Translations under genes and position numbers: made by a program | Notes under the pieces: generated by a model | What the model saw: only the letters and a program-made list of their open reading frames with translations | Databases searched by the model: none | Told to the model about the DNA's origin: nothing | Assembly (NCBI GenBank): GCA_023014335.1 | Contig: JAECYW010000014.1 | Span: 62,001 to 126,000 of the forward strand | Reading direction: 5' to 3' | From: Galerina marginata | Lineage: Eukaryota; Basidiomycota; Agaricomycetes; Agaricales; Galerinaceae | DNA: 64,000 nt | Shown: positions 1 through 12,800 of the stretch, in pieces | Position numbering within the stretch: position 1 is the stretch's first letter | How the letters are laid out: the number at the start of each line of letters is the position of its first letter

Positions 1-1374
1 AGTGAGGTTCCTTTCTATAGCAGATTGTGCACGAGGCGATACCAGTGAGGCTGGGGTGAAAGTAATTACCCAAGCACATCGTTTACTCATCGGATGCAGC
101 CCAGAATAGACAGAACCACGCGTCTTGGGTGCGAGCGCAGCGGCCTGGAACCCCGATACATGCGTCCTGACTTTAGGTTCTTCTTCCCAATGTCTCTTAC
201 CCTCATATCGCTCTTCTTGCGTTCCATATTTAGTACCCAATGGTAGCGTACGCCGACATCAGTTTTTTCCTGGGGTTCTAGACTAACTATAGGCTATCTT
301 CGTAGCCAGCACGCTCCCCCTCCCATAACCACTCAAGACATTCAAATTCGCATACGAGCAAGACAGCCGTGAGTTGAACGTTAAATGCGATAATGATTAG
401 CGGTGAGCTTTGCCCCAAATAGACGCTCAGCCAAATGGAGCTTTCTCCACAGTAACTATACTCGGCACGCTGATCAGCCGGTAAAAAGCCCGGTGAACGG
501 CGGCAATCCAAACAAGTCGCCGGTTATCATTAGCTTTCTTCAACCCATAACATGAAAGGCCGACGCTTCTTGAAGGAAAGGATTATCAGATAGTCCTAGA
601 ATGTCGGTCAGAAGCCATTAAAATGTCCCAACATCGTCATACCTGTCAGTTTCAGCGGAACGACGGCATTATAATTTCATCCGACACGGTCCGAAACGTC
701 CTTCTCTCTTTCTGTGGTGTAAGCAAAGGCGACAAATGTTCAGCTTTAGAGTGACATGCATTCCTCCGTCCGATTCCCTGATCGGATATAGGTAGAATAC
801 TCCAATGCTAATGACGGTTCGTACGTATTTATTCGCCTGGTAAAGGCATAGATCTCCTTTCAATACTTCTATGGTTGAGGTGGCTGCATTGTGAATTTTG
901 TTGAATCAGGACGCCGGACATAATACCTCTCACACTCCAAATACCTAATGCTACTGCGTTTACTGCGAGCGGCTACACATGGCTACATTTTTCGTATATT
1001 GGCACAGGATTTAATCAATTATGAACCTCTCCAACGCCTGGGGCCGCTTTGACCCGCACAGACCGGGGATTATGTACTCACGTTATTCTAACAAGTGCAC
1101 ACCTGGAACAGGTTCCTTTGTCAAGAAAGAGGCCGGCAAAGAGGGTGGCCGACTGCGTAGTTCGCCTGTCTATTTTCAGATTATCCATAACATCGAGAAC
1201 GGAGGGAGATCTTCCAAAATTGGCAGTGAAGTGTCGAATGCTACAAAAAATATCCAGATTCTGAAGTTGTGTATTCTAAGGCCACAGAGCAGCACATTTC
1301 TTTCTGAAACTTAGAAGTGTCATATTTTGACAGATAAGGGAAATGAATTACGGGTGTAACACACGATCACTAAG
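1..1374. other. intergenic, no gene recognised
   Basis: I see no exon with recognisable protein similarity on either strand. The open frames here (for example 287-511 minus and 1021-1314 plus) lack convincing splice context and protein-like composition. The right part is the 3' flank of the HAD phosphatase gene. Confidence 0.5.
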
Positions 1375-2536
1375 TCAGTCCTTCTTCCTATTCTTCTGGC
1401 TCAACGAAAGGCTGTCGACAAAGCCGGCAAACGACTCGAAAACTTCGTCAGGTGGAACCAAGCCAGGCCTTTTTTCATCCCCGGTACGATATTTACCGGT
1501 TTTTACTGAAAGTGACCATAAAATGACAATAGATCAATAAGCTCGGCGCGAACTCCGTCAATACTCGCAATAGGGCGAAATAGGGTGCCCACAATGGAAA
1601 AAGTTGTAACAGAAAAATAACTCACCAAGTACTCGCCATAAGCCAAGCTCAAGGGCACCACCTCCAAGGTCGGATTCAACGTCATCGCCAATCACAGCGA
1701 TCCTACCACTACCATTTATATTCGATTTGGGGATTTGGCCTCCAAAATCGTTTATTACCATTTGAAAGAAGTCCTTTGTGGGCTTCCCGACAATATGCGC
1801 CGTTACTCCAGAAGCATGCTCTAATGCAGCGACAAAGGGTCCCGGACCAAGGGATAGGCCGTCTTCAGTTTGCATATATTTTGCTTTGTGCGTTGCGATT
1901 AGCGGTATTCCTTTAGCCGACCCTGCCTCTAGGACAGGCATGTTTTCTCCCTTTAAGAGTCTAAAGGCGGCATTGAGATGAGAGTAATCGAAAGAACCAG
2001 GAGCAAGGCCGATAACGACGGAATCATATCGAGGATCACTCGAGTCCGTGTCTCTTGCAGGCTTAGGACTCTGTAACATTTCGATCACCTCTTGGCGAGC
2101 AGAGTCAGACAACAGAAGGAAGGGTCTGGATATCCCGATATCACGGGATGATCAGAACTTATTAAAGTCATCGCCTAAAATACAACGTATTTGCTCACTC
2201 TTTCAGGCCCATGTCCATGATAACCTGTGAAACAGCACCGATACTTGTCCAAACTAAACGCTGCGACCCAGCCTTGTCGCCAGCATCAGAGGTACTGCGG
2301 GTGCTTCCTGATGTTTCCAAAATGTTGAAACCCATGCTACCCAGACGTTTGATGAGTGATGCAGAAGATTCTTTGCTTGTGTTACTACAGAGCCTGAATG
2401 GGATTGATAATTCGCCGAGTCTGTGAAAAGCTTTGACTGCGCCAGGCGTTGGGTTCCTTCCGACATGGAGTGTGCCCGAAATATCGATGAGGAGTGCCGC
2501 GATGTGAGGTCGCTTGCCAAAAAGAGGATTTGACAT
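1375..2536 (-). CDS. HAD-superfamily hydrolase, HDHD2/LHPP-like (subfamily IIA)
   Basis: Three exons make a haloacid-dehalogenase phosphatase of the HDHD2/LHPP type, a soluble Mg-dependent phosphohydrolase whose physiological substrate is unclear. Exon 1 starts at the ATG ending at 2536. It carries motif I as LLIDISGTLHVG, with the first Asp the expected nucleophile, and motif II as RLCSNTSKES. The exon 2 reading (about 2130-1640) gives VVIGLAPGSFDY, the substrate loop with the conserved Lys in VGKPTKDFF, and motif IV as VIGDDVESDLGG followed by GALELGLWRVL. The last exon continues with VKTGKYRTGDEKRPG and VFESFAGFVDSL, a typical family C-terminus, to the stop at 1375-1377. An upstream in-frame Met would add about 55 residues, but family homology begins just after 2536. 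A Ser/Thr-rich insert of about 20 residues lies after motif II. The gene looks intact. Confidence 0.85.
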
Positions 2537-3819
2537 TTGTTGAAGGTAAAAACCGCTAAACCTTGGCTGAATAGAGATTTGAGTCAGGAATCGTCGTAGA
2601 ATTTTAATTAAATATCGAGAGTTGCCTGAATCCTGGCAGAGGGAGTGGTAGAGCGATGTTGGGAAGGACAAACCAGATAACAAGTTTCGTTGATGGCTCA
2701 AGTGATTTCGGATATCTCGGTCCGGGCTCCTGTCCCTTGCTCAAAAAACCTATCCGTTTCTTGTCCGTTTCCGTTTCTGAAAGGTTCCTATCAGCTCAAA
2801 CTTGGATCAAATCACACCTTTGAGCTCCAGATGTTTTGCAGTGAAACTTATTGGCTTGGGTATCACGGCGTGATGTTTCAAACGAAGCACCAGTCTCAGC
2901 ATCAATCACTGGCAGACGCCGTCTCCCACCGGCAGTGCAACAATTTCGTCGCATTGAACCTAGATATCTGTAGACAAGCAAAGTTGTATATCACTATGGT
3001 CCCTGACCTAAGGTCGTATTTAATAAAGGGTAAACACTTAGACCATTACTGGGGATGTGACGTTTTTAGTGTGGGTAGCTCATCGTCTAAATGCGACCTC
3101 TCCACACACAATCGCAGGGATATGCCACTACTCGTAGAAATCCAGCCCTTTCAACATTCCGCTTTGAAATGGATTGGTCACTAAAGCGATAGTCTGATTC
3201 AGATTATTGAAGGCACCGAAAACTAAAACTACTCCATCGTATCTTTCCAATGTCCTAAGTATGTCCGTTCTTCAGGTCCAGAATACTGGTTTTCTCAAGC
3301 GATCCCCACGGAGATTTGCCGAAAAAAAATGTTGACCGTAGGACGGCCATTGGGCTTACGAATTCGCTGCCGGAGGATCCTTTCCCTTTCTCTCAGACAA
3401 TTAGCTGTATTAAGTAGTGCAACGTCACCATCGCGTCTTAAAGGCGATTAAACTGTAGAGTCCTCCATGGAGCCAAGGTACCACTTATGTATGCACTCAC
3501 CGTCTACGGAAGAGTCAATTGCTATATTTAATCTAGTCTCACGTCCAATGGTTAATAAGTCAGTCTCGCCCAGTTTAAAATAAAAACACGGAACAGATGT
3601 TATAATTTTTTGGTTCCCAAGAAAATCGTACAAATAAGGATTGAGAATTAGTTCAACGGGTATTGAGGATTCTTGTATTCCTTTTGAGCTTCGGAAGTTC
3701 ATAGTCTCCGTGTCCGCGATTCTTCCATCACGTCTTTTGAATCATTGGGGACGAGATTATCTGCTCATTAAAATAGCTGCTTGTAAAATGACTCGGTTTT
3801 TCCTGATCACTGTGTCTGT
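2537..3819. other. intergenic, possible stray exon
   Basis: No family is recognised. A 164-codon plus-strand frame at 2690-3184 has no homology that I recognise. A minus-strand open stretch at 3448-3702 (with ECIHKWYL near its end) looks faintly like the C-terminal part of the neighbouring unknown gene (ECHRWKF). It could be an extra exon or a decayed repeat of that gene. I would not call either as a gene. Confidence 0.3.
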
Positions 3820-4426
3820 CACTGGCATTTGGGGATCCGTAAGGGGGAACTGTCAATGAAGATCTTTGAATTTCCAGATGCAATCAACGCTGAAGTAGCG
3901 CTGTCTGGTATCGAATCCAGATATAAATCCAGAGTTGATTGAGTCTCTCAACAGGAGAAATACCTGGGTTCTCTCATTGGAAAATTTCCACCTGTGACAC
4001 TCTGAGCCACGTTCTGGATCAAGCTTCTGACATCCGCTAAAATCTCTCCAAAAACAAGTGGTTTCTGATTCAATCCAAGAAAGAGTAAAGGCGGGGATCA
4101 CAATCAAGACTATGATCCTCGGATTAATCGATGACTTACCTACAGAAAATATCGACAGTCGAACGGCCGCTTGGACGCAGTAAAACAGTTTTCTCAGCAA
4201 GGAAAAAGTCAGACGTAAAGATAGATTTACCGCGTGGACCCTCAGCGGGATTGATCTTGAGCTTTCCCAATGTCACCGTTTGGCCCCGCGCAGAAGGCGG
4301 GGTTAGTAGTTTGACAGGAAGAAGGTCTCGACCGTGTAAAGGATGGTTTCCTTTTGTGGTCTGATAGATCGACAAGCGTACGTCATTTGATAAGATAAGA
4401 CGAGGGGAACGTTTTATACGTCTCAT
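3820..4426 (-). CDS. small protein of unknown function
   Basis: I do not recognise this protein. A plausible three-exon model reads about 150 residues. Exon 1 runs from the ATG ending at 4426 to the donor GTAAGT near 4138 and contains LPVKLLTPPSARGQTVTLG and KTVLLRPSGRSTVDIF. A short exon near 4035-3962 gives SGCQKLDPERGSECHRWKF. The last exon ends with a stop at 3820-3822. The composition looks protein-like, with two Cys near the middle and no obvious transmembrane helix. The gene is divergent from the dehydrogenase, with only 61 bp between the two start codons. Exon borders are my inference; transcripts could change the 3' half or show that it continues to 3448. Confidence 0.4.
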
Positions 4427-4487
4427 AAATACCTGGCTGTATGAGACATTTCTTCAGAACTTCACTGTCTCTACTTTTTGATACTAT
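4427..4487. promoter_or_regulatory. shared divergent promoter interval
   Basis: Only 61 bp separate the ATG of the unknown minus-strand gene from the ATG of the plus-strand dehydrogenase, so both 5' control regions must overlap here or extend into each other's coding sequence. I see no clear TATA box in it. Confidence 0.4.
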
Positions 4488-5718
4488 ATGGCACCCCAAC
4501 TCGTATGGCTCATCACTGGGACAACGTAAGTTCTGAATTTCTCGAATTACTAACAAACGCAACGTTCCTATTTTTGGTAATTAGGTCCGGACTTGGACGC
4601 GACCTTGCCCTTGAAGCGTTGAAACGCGGTGAAAAGGTCATCGCAACCGGCCGCGCAAGATCGGTCGCCAAAATCGAGGACTTGAAGGCTGAAGGCGCAG
4701 ATATACTTGAGCTGGACGTCACTTCTTCTCTTGAAACACTCGAGGAAGTCGCAAAAAAGGCAGTTGCTTTACATGGAAGAATCGATGTGCTTGTGAACAA
4801 TGCTGGTGTGTTATACGGAGGTGGGAATGGCTCGTTTTATTCACACCCTTATAGGTTACATGGTCGTCGGAGCTATTGAAGAAAATACGTGAGTGATGTG
4901 TTGACAACGAAAATCATTTTCCTGAACCGTCCTGGCAGACCGAACGAAACATTTGAGCAATTCAAGTACGCGTTTATTTAGCTTTTTATGCGCGCTTAAT
5001 TTAATGTTAATACCTTATGAGCACAAACGTCTTTGGAGCGTTGAATGTCACTCGGGCGTTCCTACCCTACATGAGAGAGAAAAGAACCGGAACCGTCATT
5101 TTTATAGGGTCACTTGGTGGATGGCAGTCAGTACATTACCAATTACATCGACTGGATAAAATCCAATCCCTCCAACCAGCTCTGTACCCTATGCCGGACT
5201 CTATGCCTCCACAAAATTTGCTCTTCGTGGTGAGTAGAATAACTTGATGAATATTCAGCGTTATATCTGCAAGGTTTGCAGGTATCTCCGAAACTCTCCA
5301 CGATGAAATCTCTCCGCTTGGTTTAAGAAGCGTCTGCATCGATCCAGGATACTTCAGAACTGCTTTCCTTCAGTCGGACCAACGTGCGCCGCAGGTCTCC
5401 AGGATTGTAGACTACAAAGAGATATCTGAACGCGTGGAGGCGAATCTTCAAGGTGTTTCCTTCTTCGTTGCCCATGCCGAATTTAGTTAACAACTCCAAC
5501 CAGCGGTCAACGGAAAACAACTTGGAAATCCCCTCAAAGGCGTCCAAGTTATGGTTGACCTAGTCAGGGGGGAGGGGTTATGTGCAGGGAAGGCATTTCC
5601 GACAGGGCTTGCACTTGGTTCAGACAGTTACGATGTGGCTAAAGATGCATCCACAAGCACCTTGAGTCGACTGGAAGAGTGGAAGGCAGTATCCTTCAGC
5701 ACCGACTTCAAAGACTGA
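4488..5718 (+). CDS. short-chain dehydrogenase/reductase (classical SDR)
   Basis: A seven-exon gene for a classical SDR, a cytosolic NAD(P)-dependent oxidoreductase with a Rossmann fold. The ATG at 4488 begins MAPQLVWLITGTT. Splicing the first intron restores the cofactor loop TGTTSGLG. Further landmarks are ELDVTSSLETLEE, the structural NNAG in VLVNNAGVLYGG, NTNVFGALNVTRAFLPYM, the strand leading to the catalytic Ser in FIGSLGG, and the catalytic YASTK (Tyr and Lys, Y-x3-K). ICIDPGYFRTAF-like sequence follows (read here as VCIDPGYFRTAF). The introns are about 40-90 bp and all use GT-AG; one (about 4831-4855) looks unusually short. The stop is at 5716-5718. All catalytic residues are present and no frameshift is needed. 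The substrate cannot be assigned. Retinol/steroid-type SDRs have the same layout. Confidence 0.92.
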
Positions 5719-6308
5719 GTGTCAGAGCCTTCAGTCGAACCGAGTACTCTGTTTGTATTGATTAAGAAAATAAAATTGGTTGATTGTTGAACACTCAACA
5801 TCTCTCGACTTCGTAGACTCGTTCCGATGACGTCTGTGCCATAGAGAACAATCGTAAAGGTGGCGGAGTTCTCCTCCATTCTCGTGAGAGGTGACTAAGG
5901 ACGATGCAAAACCAGTTCAACCACGTCTCGAGATCGTCTGGTGCTGTTCAATGAGCCTTCTGCTAGATCGTTGGCTCAGGCGTATCGGAAACCGCGAGCT
6001 GTTAAACTTGCCTGTGAGGTTTCAAGGATACTAGCCATTCGTGGGGTGAGAAGGCAGGTCTTGCGACGAGACGCACCTGCAAGCTGGGTTCTGAAAAGAC
6101 TGAGAGGAAGGTCACGAGAAGTCGAAACGGTCGATACGATTGCCTGAACACGCCCAAATAGCGACACCAGGAACTGCACCAGGAACCCTTATATACGCCG
6201 AGATTAAAGTACTGCACTTGTAATCAATTACTCGCTGTAGCCTGAGATTACGGCGTTCGTGATTTTGCCTGCCACAGCAAAGAGTGAGTGGGTTTTGCAA
6301 TTAAAAAA
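5719..6308. other. intergenic between convergent genes
   Basis: This is the shared 3' region of the convergent SDR (+) and polygalacturonase (-) genes. The frames 5941-6147 (+) and 5976-6300 (-) overlap one another and show no recognisable similarity, so I see no gene here. Confidence 0.5.
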
Positions 6309-8277
6309 TTAAAAACTGAACACACCTGCAACACCCCCCGACACCTGAAGGTTCGACCAATTCCAAGTTCCTAAGCGGGTAAAATTCAGTATTTTTCAGC
6401 GAAAACACCGGTAATCCCGAAGACCCGCCTGTACAAGCTCCCTTTCCACAGTTTACAGCAACTCTTTGCGCCCCGCTGGTGACGCTAATTGATGTTGCTG
6501 GCGATACAAAGTTTACGCCCTTCGATACAATCATTCGTCCAAATCAAGTGATGGATGTTGGATGCAATCCTCACCGAAATAATAACACCTGTCCCAGGAG
6601 TCCCGAGCGTGTCAGGGTAGCTCTAAAATATGAGGCTTTATTTCCAATAATGAATGCTATAAACCCATACCTCGTCAATGAGGACTCCAAATTTTCGTAT
6701 CCCGGTAGCGGTATTTCCCTACAGATGTGTCAAGATTTAGACGTTAACAACTTTAAAAAATATCGTACGGAATATGTGATATTGCTAACAGTACTCCCCT
6801 TACTCGCGGACTTCGTTTTTATACGGAGAGCTTGGTCACTATAAAAATCAATTTAATGAAACAATTTAAAGGAAAACGTAGCCTTCACTTGTTTATAATT
6901 GTGTTTCCGGAGATAACAACCCCAGTCACTGTGTCGTCTGAGTCAATGGATCCCTACAGTAGAAGTCCCGGTTAAAATCGACTCCGTAAACAGAAAAGGC
7001 CTTACGATCGAAATTCCATGCCCGCCTGTGCAAGTATTTCCTTTGAAAACGATGTTGGAACCTATGTTGACTGCAATGCAATCGTCCTTGGAAAGAGATG
7101 AGATTAATCGATCCGCGAGTTCAAGAGCACTGACCTGGTTGTGGATATTACTATAAAAAGGGGTAAGAGCTGGCAATTGGTCAATAAATTTCTCTTACGC
7201 ATACCTGTTCTGAATCGTGAGGCCAGTAGCACCACGGATGTCAAATCCATCGGTATTGTGCCCTTTTTGGATTTTTAGAACAAATTTGGACTGAGAATAA
7301 GGAACTAAGCACCTGCCGCAAGTCCTCCGCTTTTACTATTTGGAAGGTCTCCTTGGGCTTTAAACCGTGTTTCATCAAAAACTTGGATGTCAGGAGCGAA
7401 CTAACTTACAATTATCAATTGTCAGGCCACTCATCATTAATGATGCTGGATTGGAAACCCAGTAGGCTTTCACTGGAGAGTTGACCACCTTGACGTTCTG
7501 AAATGATCATAGTGAGATGTCGGGTCAAATACCAAGGTATTTGGGACCTATACCTGGTAGGTACCCGACATATTTATCCTAAGGAATAAACATTCAACAC
7601 TCTGTGAACCAGATCATTATCATGGACAAACTGTATCATCGGCGATGGTTTTTGCACGCCGCCGTTGCCACCCTGACCATCCTACGGGAGTATATACTCG
7701 GTTGATGGGTTATTATCTTGATTTATTGGTAGTGCGTACCCAGTAGAATGGCCCTCCACCGTCTAATTTGTGACCATTTCCGTTGACTGAGAAACGGCTT
7801 CGTAAAAAATGTGACAGTAATTAACTGATTGACTGACAAGTGATCGATTTTCCGCTGCGAAAAACTTCAGCAATACTTTCGTTCGACAATTTCAGGATTT
7901 ACAAACCTGATAGTGAGAAGCGGTCCTGCCCAGCTCTTATTTCCGAATAATATATCGCCATCTACAATCTTAAAGACATGCTTTTACTTGATTTTGCACT
8001 GTTCAAACTCACTCATAGTGACGGTTGTGCCAGTAGCCAGGGACAAAGTGAAAGCCTGGCCAGCGGGAACCGTGAAACCGTTGAGAGTTATGTTGGTACA
8101 TTTTACAGCGTTGGTTACGTCTACAAATTATAGGTCAGAGTACTGGATAAACGCAATATGGACCATCTTACCTGCTAATGAGTTAATAGTTGCAGAACAA
8201 ACTGCATTAACGAGTATGGCGGCACCGGAAAGCATCAAAACAGAGATGGCGGAAATCATGTTTCTTAGGGAAATCAT
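6309..8277 (-). CDS. polygalacturonase, glycoside hydrolase family 28
   Basis: A secreted pectin-degrading GH28 enzyme that hydrolyses alpha-1,4-galacturonosyl bonds outside the cell. The ATG ends at 8277 and is followed by a signal peptide ([20 protein letters not shown]). About ten exons follow. Landmarks in order are [66 protein letters not shown], the NTDGFD motif (about 7232-7255), DDC with the catalytic Asp pair (about 7070-7090), GGHGIS with the catalytic His (about 7005-7025), and LRIKT (about 6800-6830). The C-terminal part gives [12 protein letters not shown] and [15 protein letters not shown], then [16 protein letters not shown] before the stop at 6309. All active-site motifs are present. 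The final junction near 6360-6430 lacks a good GT donor in the frame that gives the family C-terminus, so the last exon may be mis-modelled or damaged. Confidence 0.9.
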
Positions 8278-9887
8278 CGAGCTCGACTAGGGTTTATACC
8301 CCCAGCACGCAGCCCAACGCCCTCGTCGGCGGCCCGGTACAAGGTGAGAGAAGTAAAGGTGCTCGGATGCCTCCAAGGTCAAGTGAACGAAACCTGACGC
8401 GGTGACGGGAACGGTCCGAGCGGTCCGCGATATATCAAGCAGAAGCGACCGATTTAAACTTGGAGTACAAAGCGTAGTTACCCTGGAAGGTACCACACCT
8501 CGTTGTTGTAGCTCCTAGGTAGTTCCGGGAAAGCAGCGCTATTGGAAAGGCGACAACGGAGGTTTCATGAAGCCAACTTCCTCCCATCGAAATCGCAAAT
8601 GGCTGCGACTTGGCTGCAAGTGGTCGGTTCTTGTGCATGTTGGGGGATGTTTCTCCAGGCATAATAAGTGTCCACTGCCATGCGCGAATTGGAGAAATAA
8701 GGATGCATTAGTACAATCGCTATGGTGTCTCTGAAACCAAATCAAGATTGATGCCGAAGACGAGGGGAAAATAACACGAGCCCGTGCAATGTCATCAGCA
8801 CATGAAAGAGATTGTAGGGCGGCCAAGATTGTGAGATCCAATTTTAGAGTAAGAAATCATGGAGAGCGTTGAAGAGATACGTAGACGAGCAAAAGTTTTG
8901 CCATCAAGGTTTCATCTCGAAAGGGCTCTTCAATGGTAAGCAGTGAAAAGGAAGTGAATTTAGGACAGGCTATTCAAGTTTGGCTGGTTCGCGGCATGGT
9001 TCGGGTACGGTCCTCCAGTAGTCACCATTGAGCTGAGATCTGATCATGAAAATTCGAGCCTAAGGTCGGGCCTGAAGCCTGAGTACTGAGTACTTGAGTC
9101 TTCGCCGAGTCTAGCGATTCATTTTCCGGGGAATAAAGACATAGAAGGTATTCTTGGGTGAGTATCAAGTGTTTGGAATGCATTTCGTTCCCGTTTTTGT
9201 GTTCAACCTTCACCATCTGGTGAAACGAGAGGGCAGGTGGCATTTCCCAATGGTGGCCAGCAGCAATTGCAAGGCGTCGGGGATTCAATATGTACCGGAC
9301 CCCGCCGAAAAGCTTGTCCGTCGGACTGTCAGGTGAATTTTCTCAGCGTTCCGCTATCTTTACTCTCTTTTATGGCATTATAGTGAGTGACTCCGAGTCT
9401 TGAGTATTGTTCAACTGTGTAACAGGACTTGACAATCTGCTCAAGGTGACCGGTGACCGGCCACTGTCAAGGTCAGCGAAATGAAGAGAAGTTTTTACCT
9501 AGGAAGAGCTGAAGAACCTCTTGTCCGCTCTGACCGCTTCCCGGAAGCTCCCATAGCAAAGCTGGTCGGGCACTGGATTGGATTAGAGCTGAAAGGGAGT
9601 AAATGATGGCCCATGGATAATCTAAGTAAGCTTATTATAATTATCTTGTCTGATAAATTTCTGGGAAAAATTTGTAGCTCGATTTAGCTGCTAAATTTCA
9701 CGGCTGCTGCCTGACCAATCCACGAGAGAGTGACATATACGGCAAGTCTATTTGGGTGCCCCCACGTTGCCACTTTATATGAAATCGTGCCTTCGTTTGT
9801 CCTACTGTAACGTGCCGGACGTGTTGGCAGGGCATTCTCAACGCCTCAGTAGTGGAGGTCGAGTTTATCTCTTTTTTACTGCGAATT
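8278..9887. other. intergenic, no gene recognised
   Basis: About 1.6 kb between the start of the polygalacturonase gene and the start of NLR1. Minus-strand frames at 8287-8841, 9022-9288 and 9698-10069 have no similarity that I recognise, and the last overlaps NLR1 exon 1. This is presumably the two 5' flanks plus unassigned sequence. Confidence 0.45.
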
Positions 9888-12800
9888 ATGTCTGCAGGAT
9901 GTTTCTCCTGGTGTCCCTTGCTTATTCGATGGGGATCTAAGAAGCATCTTACAGAGTCAAGGTCGAAGGAGGTAAGCACCGAAGTATGCCCTGAAACTCG
10001 CTTAAAACCATGTTCAGAAACTCCCTGAAAATCGTCTGGTAATCGGCTCAGAAACGAAGGAGTCCACACCTGTCAACAGGACGATATTCAATGGGGTGAG
10101 TTGTAGTCGACTGATTCACGACTCGCGGATTCCGACAAACGTTATGTCTAGGAGGCACCAGAAAATACCCGAGCAACCGGTCCAACGAGAACACAGTACA
10201 TCACAGCCAGTGCGAAGGAGATCCTGTCGGTATTGCAATCTGCAGCTGGCGTTATACCGGTTCCGTTGCTGCAAGAGGCGATTGGAGTTGCGTTAAAAAT
10301 CATCGAAGTATGCGAGGTTCGTTATTTTCGTCAGTTCAGTACCCCACATAATGGGTGAAGCCACTTTTTATCAGGAGGCGTCAGCTGTTGAAGAAAAAGT
10401 CAAAGAACTACAGAATAGGGTCGGCCATCTCATGGTTGTCATTGTTGCCAATGTAACAGCGAAGAACGAAGACGGAAGCAAAGAAGTGGTTGTGAAAGCT
10501 GCAAAGGGTATTGAACAGGATATCACAGGACTGCTCAGGTAAGTCTTAAAATTGATGACTACGGAACATACTTGCCTGAGGCAATGCGTAATACAGCACT
10601 CTCTCGACGATCAATGGAGATCTGGCTGAAATCAAGGCGCAAAACAGATGGGCGATAGCATTTTACAAGGAGCTTAACACAGATACCATCAATGACTGCA
10701 TGAACCGACTTTCCACCGCTCTGGAAAGGTTCAAGGTTCGTTTTACTGCTATGTGTAGTTTAGCGGCCCAAGCAGCTCATGTTACCCTTTATCTAGCTCG
10801 CAAATGATCTCCGTGACTCCGAGCTCCTTCAGGAATTGCAAACCCGCCTCGGGAAGTTGGCCGACAAAGTCGATGACATTTCCAGGGATATAAAGCACGT
10901 CTACACCAAAGTGGACAACCTCGCTGATGATTTCGAAGAATTCAAGGAAATCTACAAACGATCAGCCACCCAAATTCCACCAGAGACGATCGCCAGACAG
11001 CAGATACCTCTCAAGCCAGAGATTTTTTATGGACGGGATGTCCTCGTCAATGACATCGCCCAGCTACTTGTGAAGGAGGAAACCTCTCGCGTCTGCATTC
11101 TTGGCTCAGGCGGAATGGGGAAGACTTCGGTTTCTCTCGCCGTTGCCGAATCGTGTCTCATACTGGACAGGTTTCTGCAAGCTCCCGTCTGGGTCCCTTG
11201 CATTGGGGCAACGTCGGCACCCCTCTTCCTTGAAATCTTGTACACCCAATTGCAGGTACCGGGTGATAAACAAGTTACATTCGAGAAAATTGTTTCCGAA
11301 CTTACCCTCTCGCACGATCCTCGCTTAATTATTCTTGACAACTTCGAGACACCGATGACTGCGTCTGATGGAACCCAAAAACAGGTAGAAGACGTCCTCC
11401 GCAAGTTGTCCGAGTTAAAACACGTCGCTTTCCTCGTCACAATGCGCGGAAGTCATCCTCCATGCCCCAACGCAATAAAATGGCAGTCAAGGAATATTCA
11501 GCCTACGGACGAGGAGGCTTGCCTTCGAATCTTCCACGAGATCAACCCGAGTTCGAAAGACGATCCAGATGTCAGTCGTTTAGTGAGTGCGTTAGGGTAC
11601 ATGCCCTTCGCGGTGACTTTAATGGCAAATCTGGGGGAGGAGGGTCAGTCGACAGCCAAAGACTTGCTGGATGCATGGTCCGAATCTGGTCCTGACATGC
11701 TGTCCGAAAACCGTGAACAAAGTATGAACCGAAGTATTGCGCTTTCCATTGATGGCGATCTCGTCAGGGGCAGCCCTAGTGCTTCCCTCCTCCTTTCTAC
11801 CCTATCTTTGCTGCCAGGGGGAACCACGAAAGCCAATCTTTATTGGTGGGCTCCAATGCTCAAGAAATCCATGATTCCCTCCGCCATTGCCACTTTATCG
11901 AAGGCGGGATTATTAGTCGAAAATAAACGGCAAGGTTCTGACACCCCCGTCTTATTTGTGGTGCCAGTCGTACAGTCATTCATGCAACATAACCGTATAG
12001 ACGACGACCTTCGGCGTCAAATACATTCATCGTGCTGTCAGTTTGTTTTGGACCACGCTTGCCGCTATGACGATTCCGCATTCCCCGTCAAGTCGAAAGC
12101 ACTCGTAGCCGAAGACACGAATATCCAGTCCATCCTTCTTGGTCCAAGAACGAGGCAGGATGCTCAATCGTCCGACAAGGCTATGGTCCTAGAAGCTCTT
12201 ATTGCTTTCAACTGGCACCGCTGCGACACAAAGCCCAACATTGAAATCGCCAGCTATGCGGTAACAGTGGCTGAAGCCTCCGGGATTGCGAGCTACATAG
12301 CTTCAACAGTATGGTGTTTGGGCAGAAGCTACTACCAGCTTGGCCCATTCCACCTCTCGTACGAACACCTGCAGAAAGCTTATCAGATTTTCGACACACT
12401 TCCTCCCGACCCCAAATTGCAACAACTTGGTGGGCTATGTGGAATTGATTTCGCTGATGCTGCCCGGTTGGTACTAGAGGATAGCGACAGACTAATCTCA
12501 TTGGCGTTGGATGTCGAAAAGAAGTGCGCCTCCCTTTCGGGTGATATCCATGGCAGGAGTTTGGTGTTCGTAGGGATGGTTTTGCACGAAGCCCAAAGAA
12601 GCGAGGAGGCTTTGAGCTACCTGAACCGTGGCAGGGCTATGCTAGGGAACTCGGCCAACCTCGCTGCTGCCTACCAAGTCCTTGCTCGTTTGCACTACGG
12701 CGAAAGTCAGCTTTCAGAAGCGTTAAAGGATATACAGGAGGCCTGGAAGCAGGCTGAAATGAGTGGTAGCGAGTATATTCAGGGCGTCGTCGCCCTGGAC

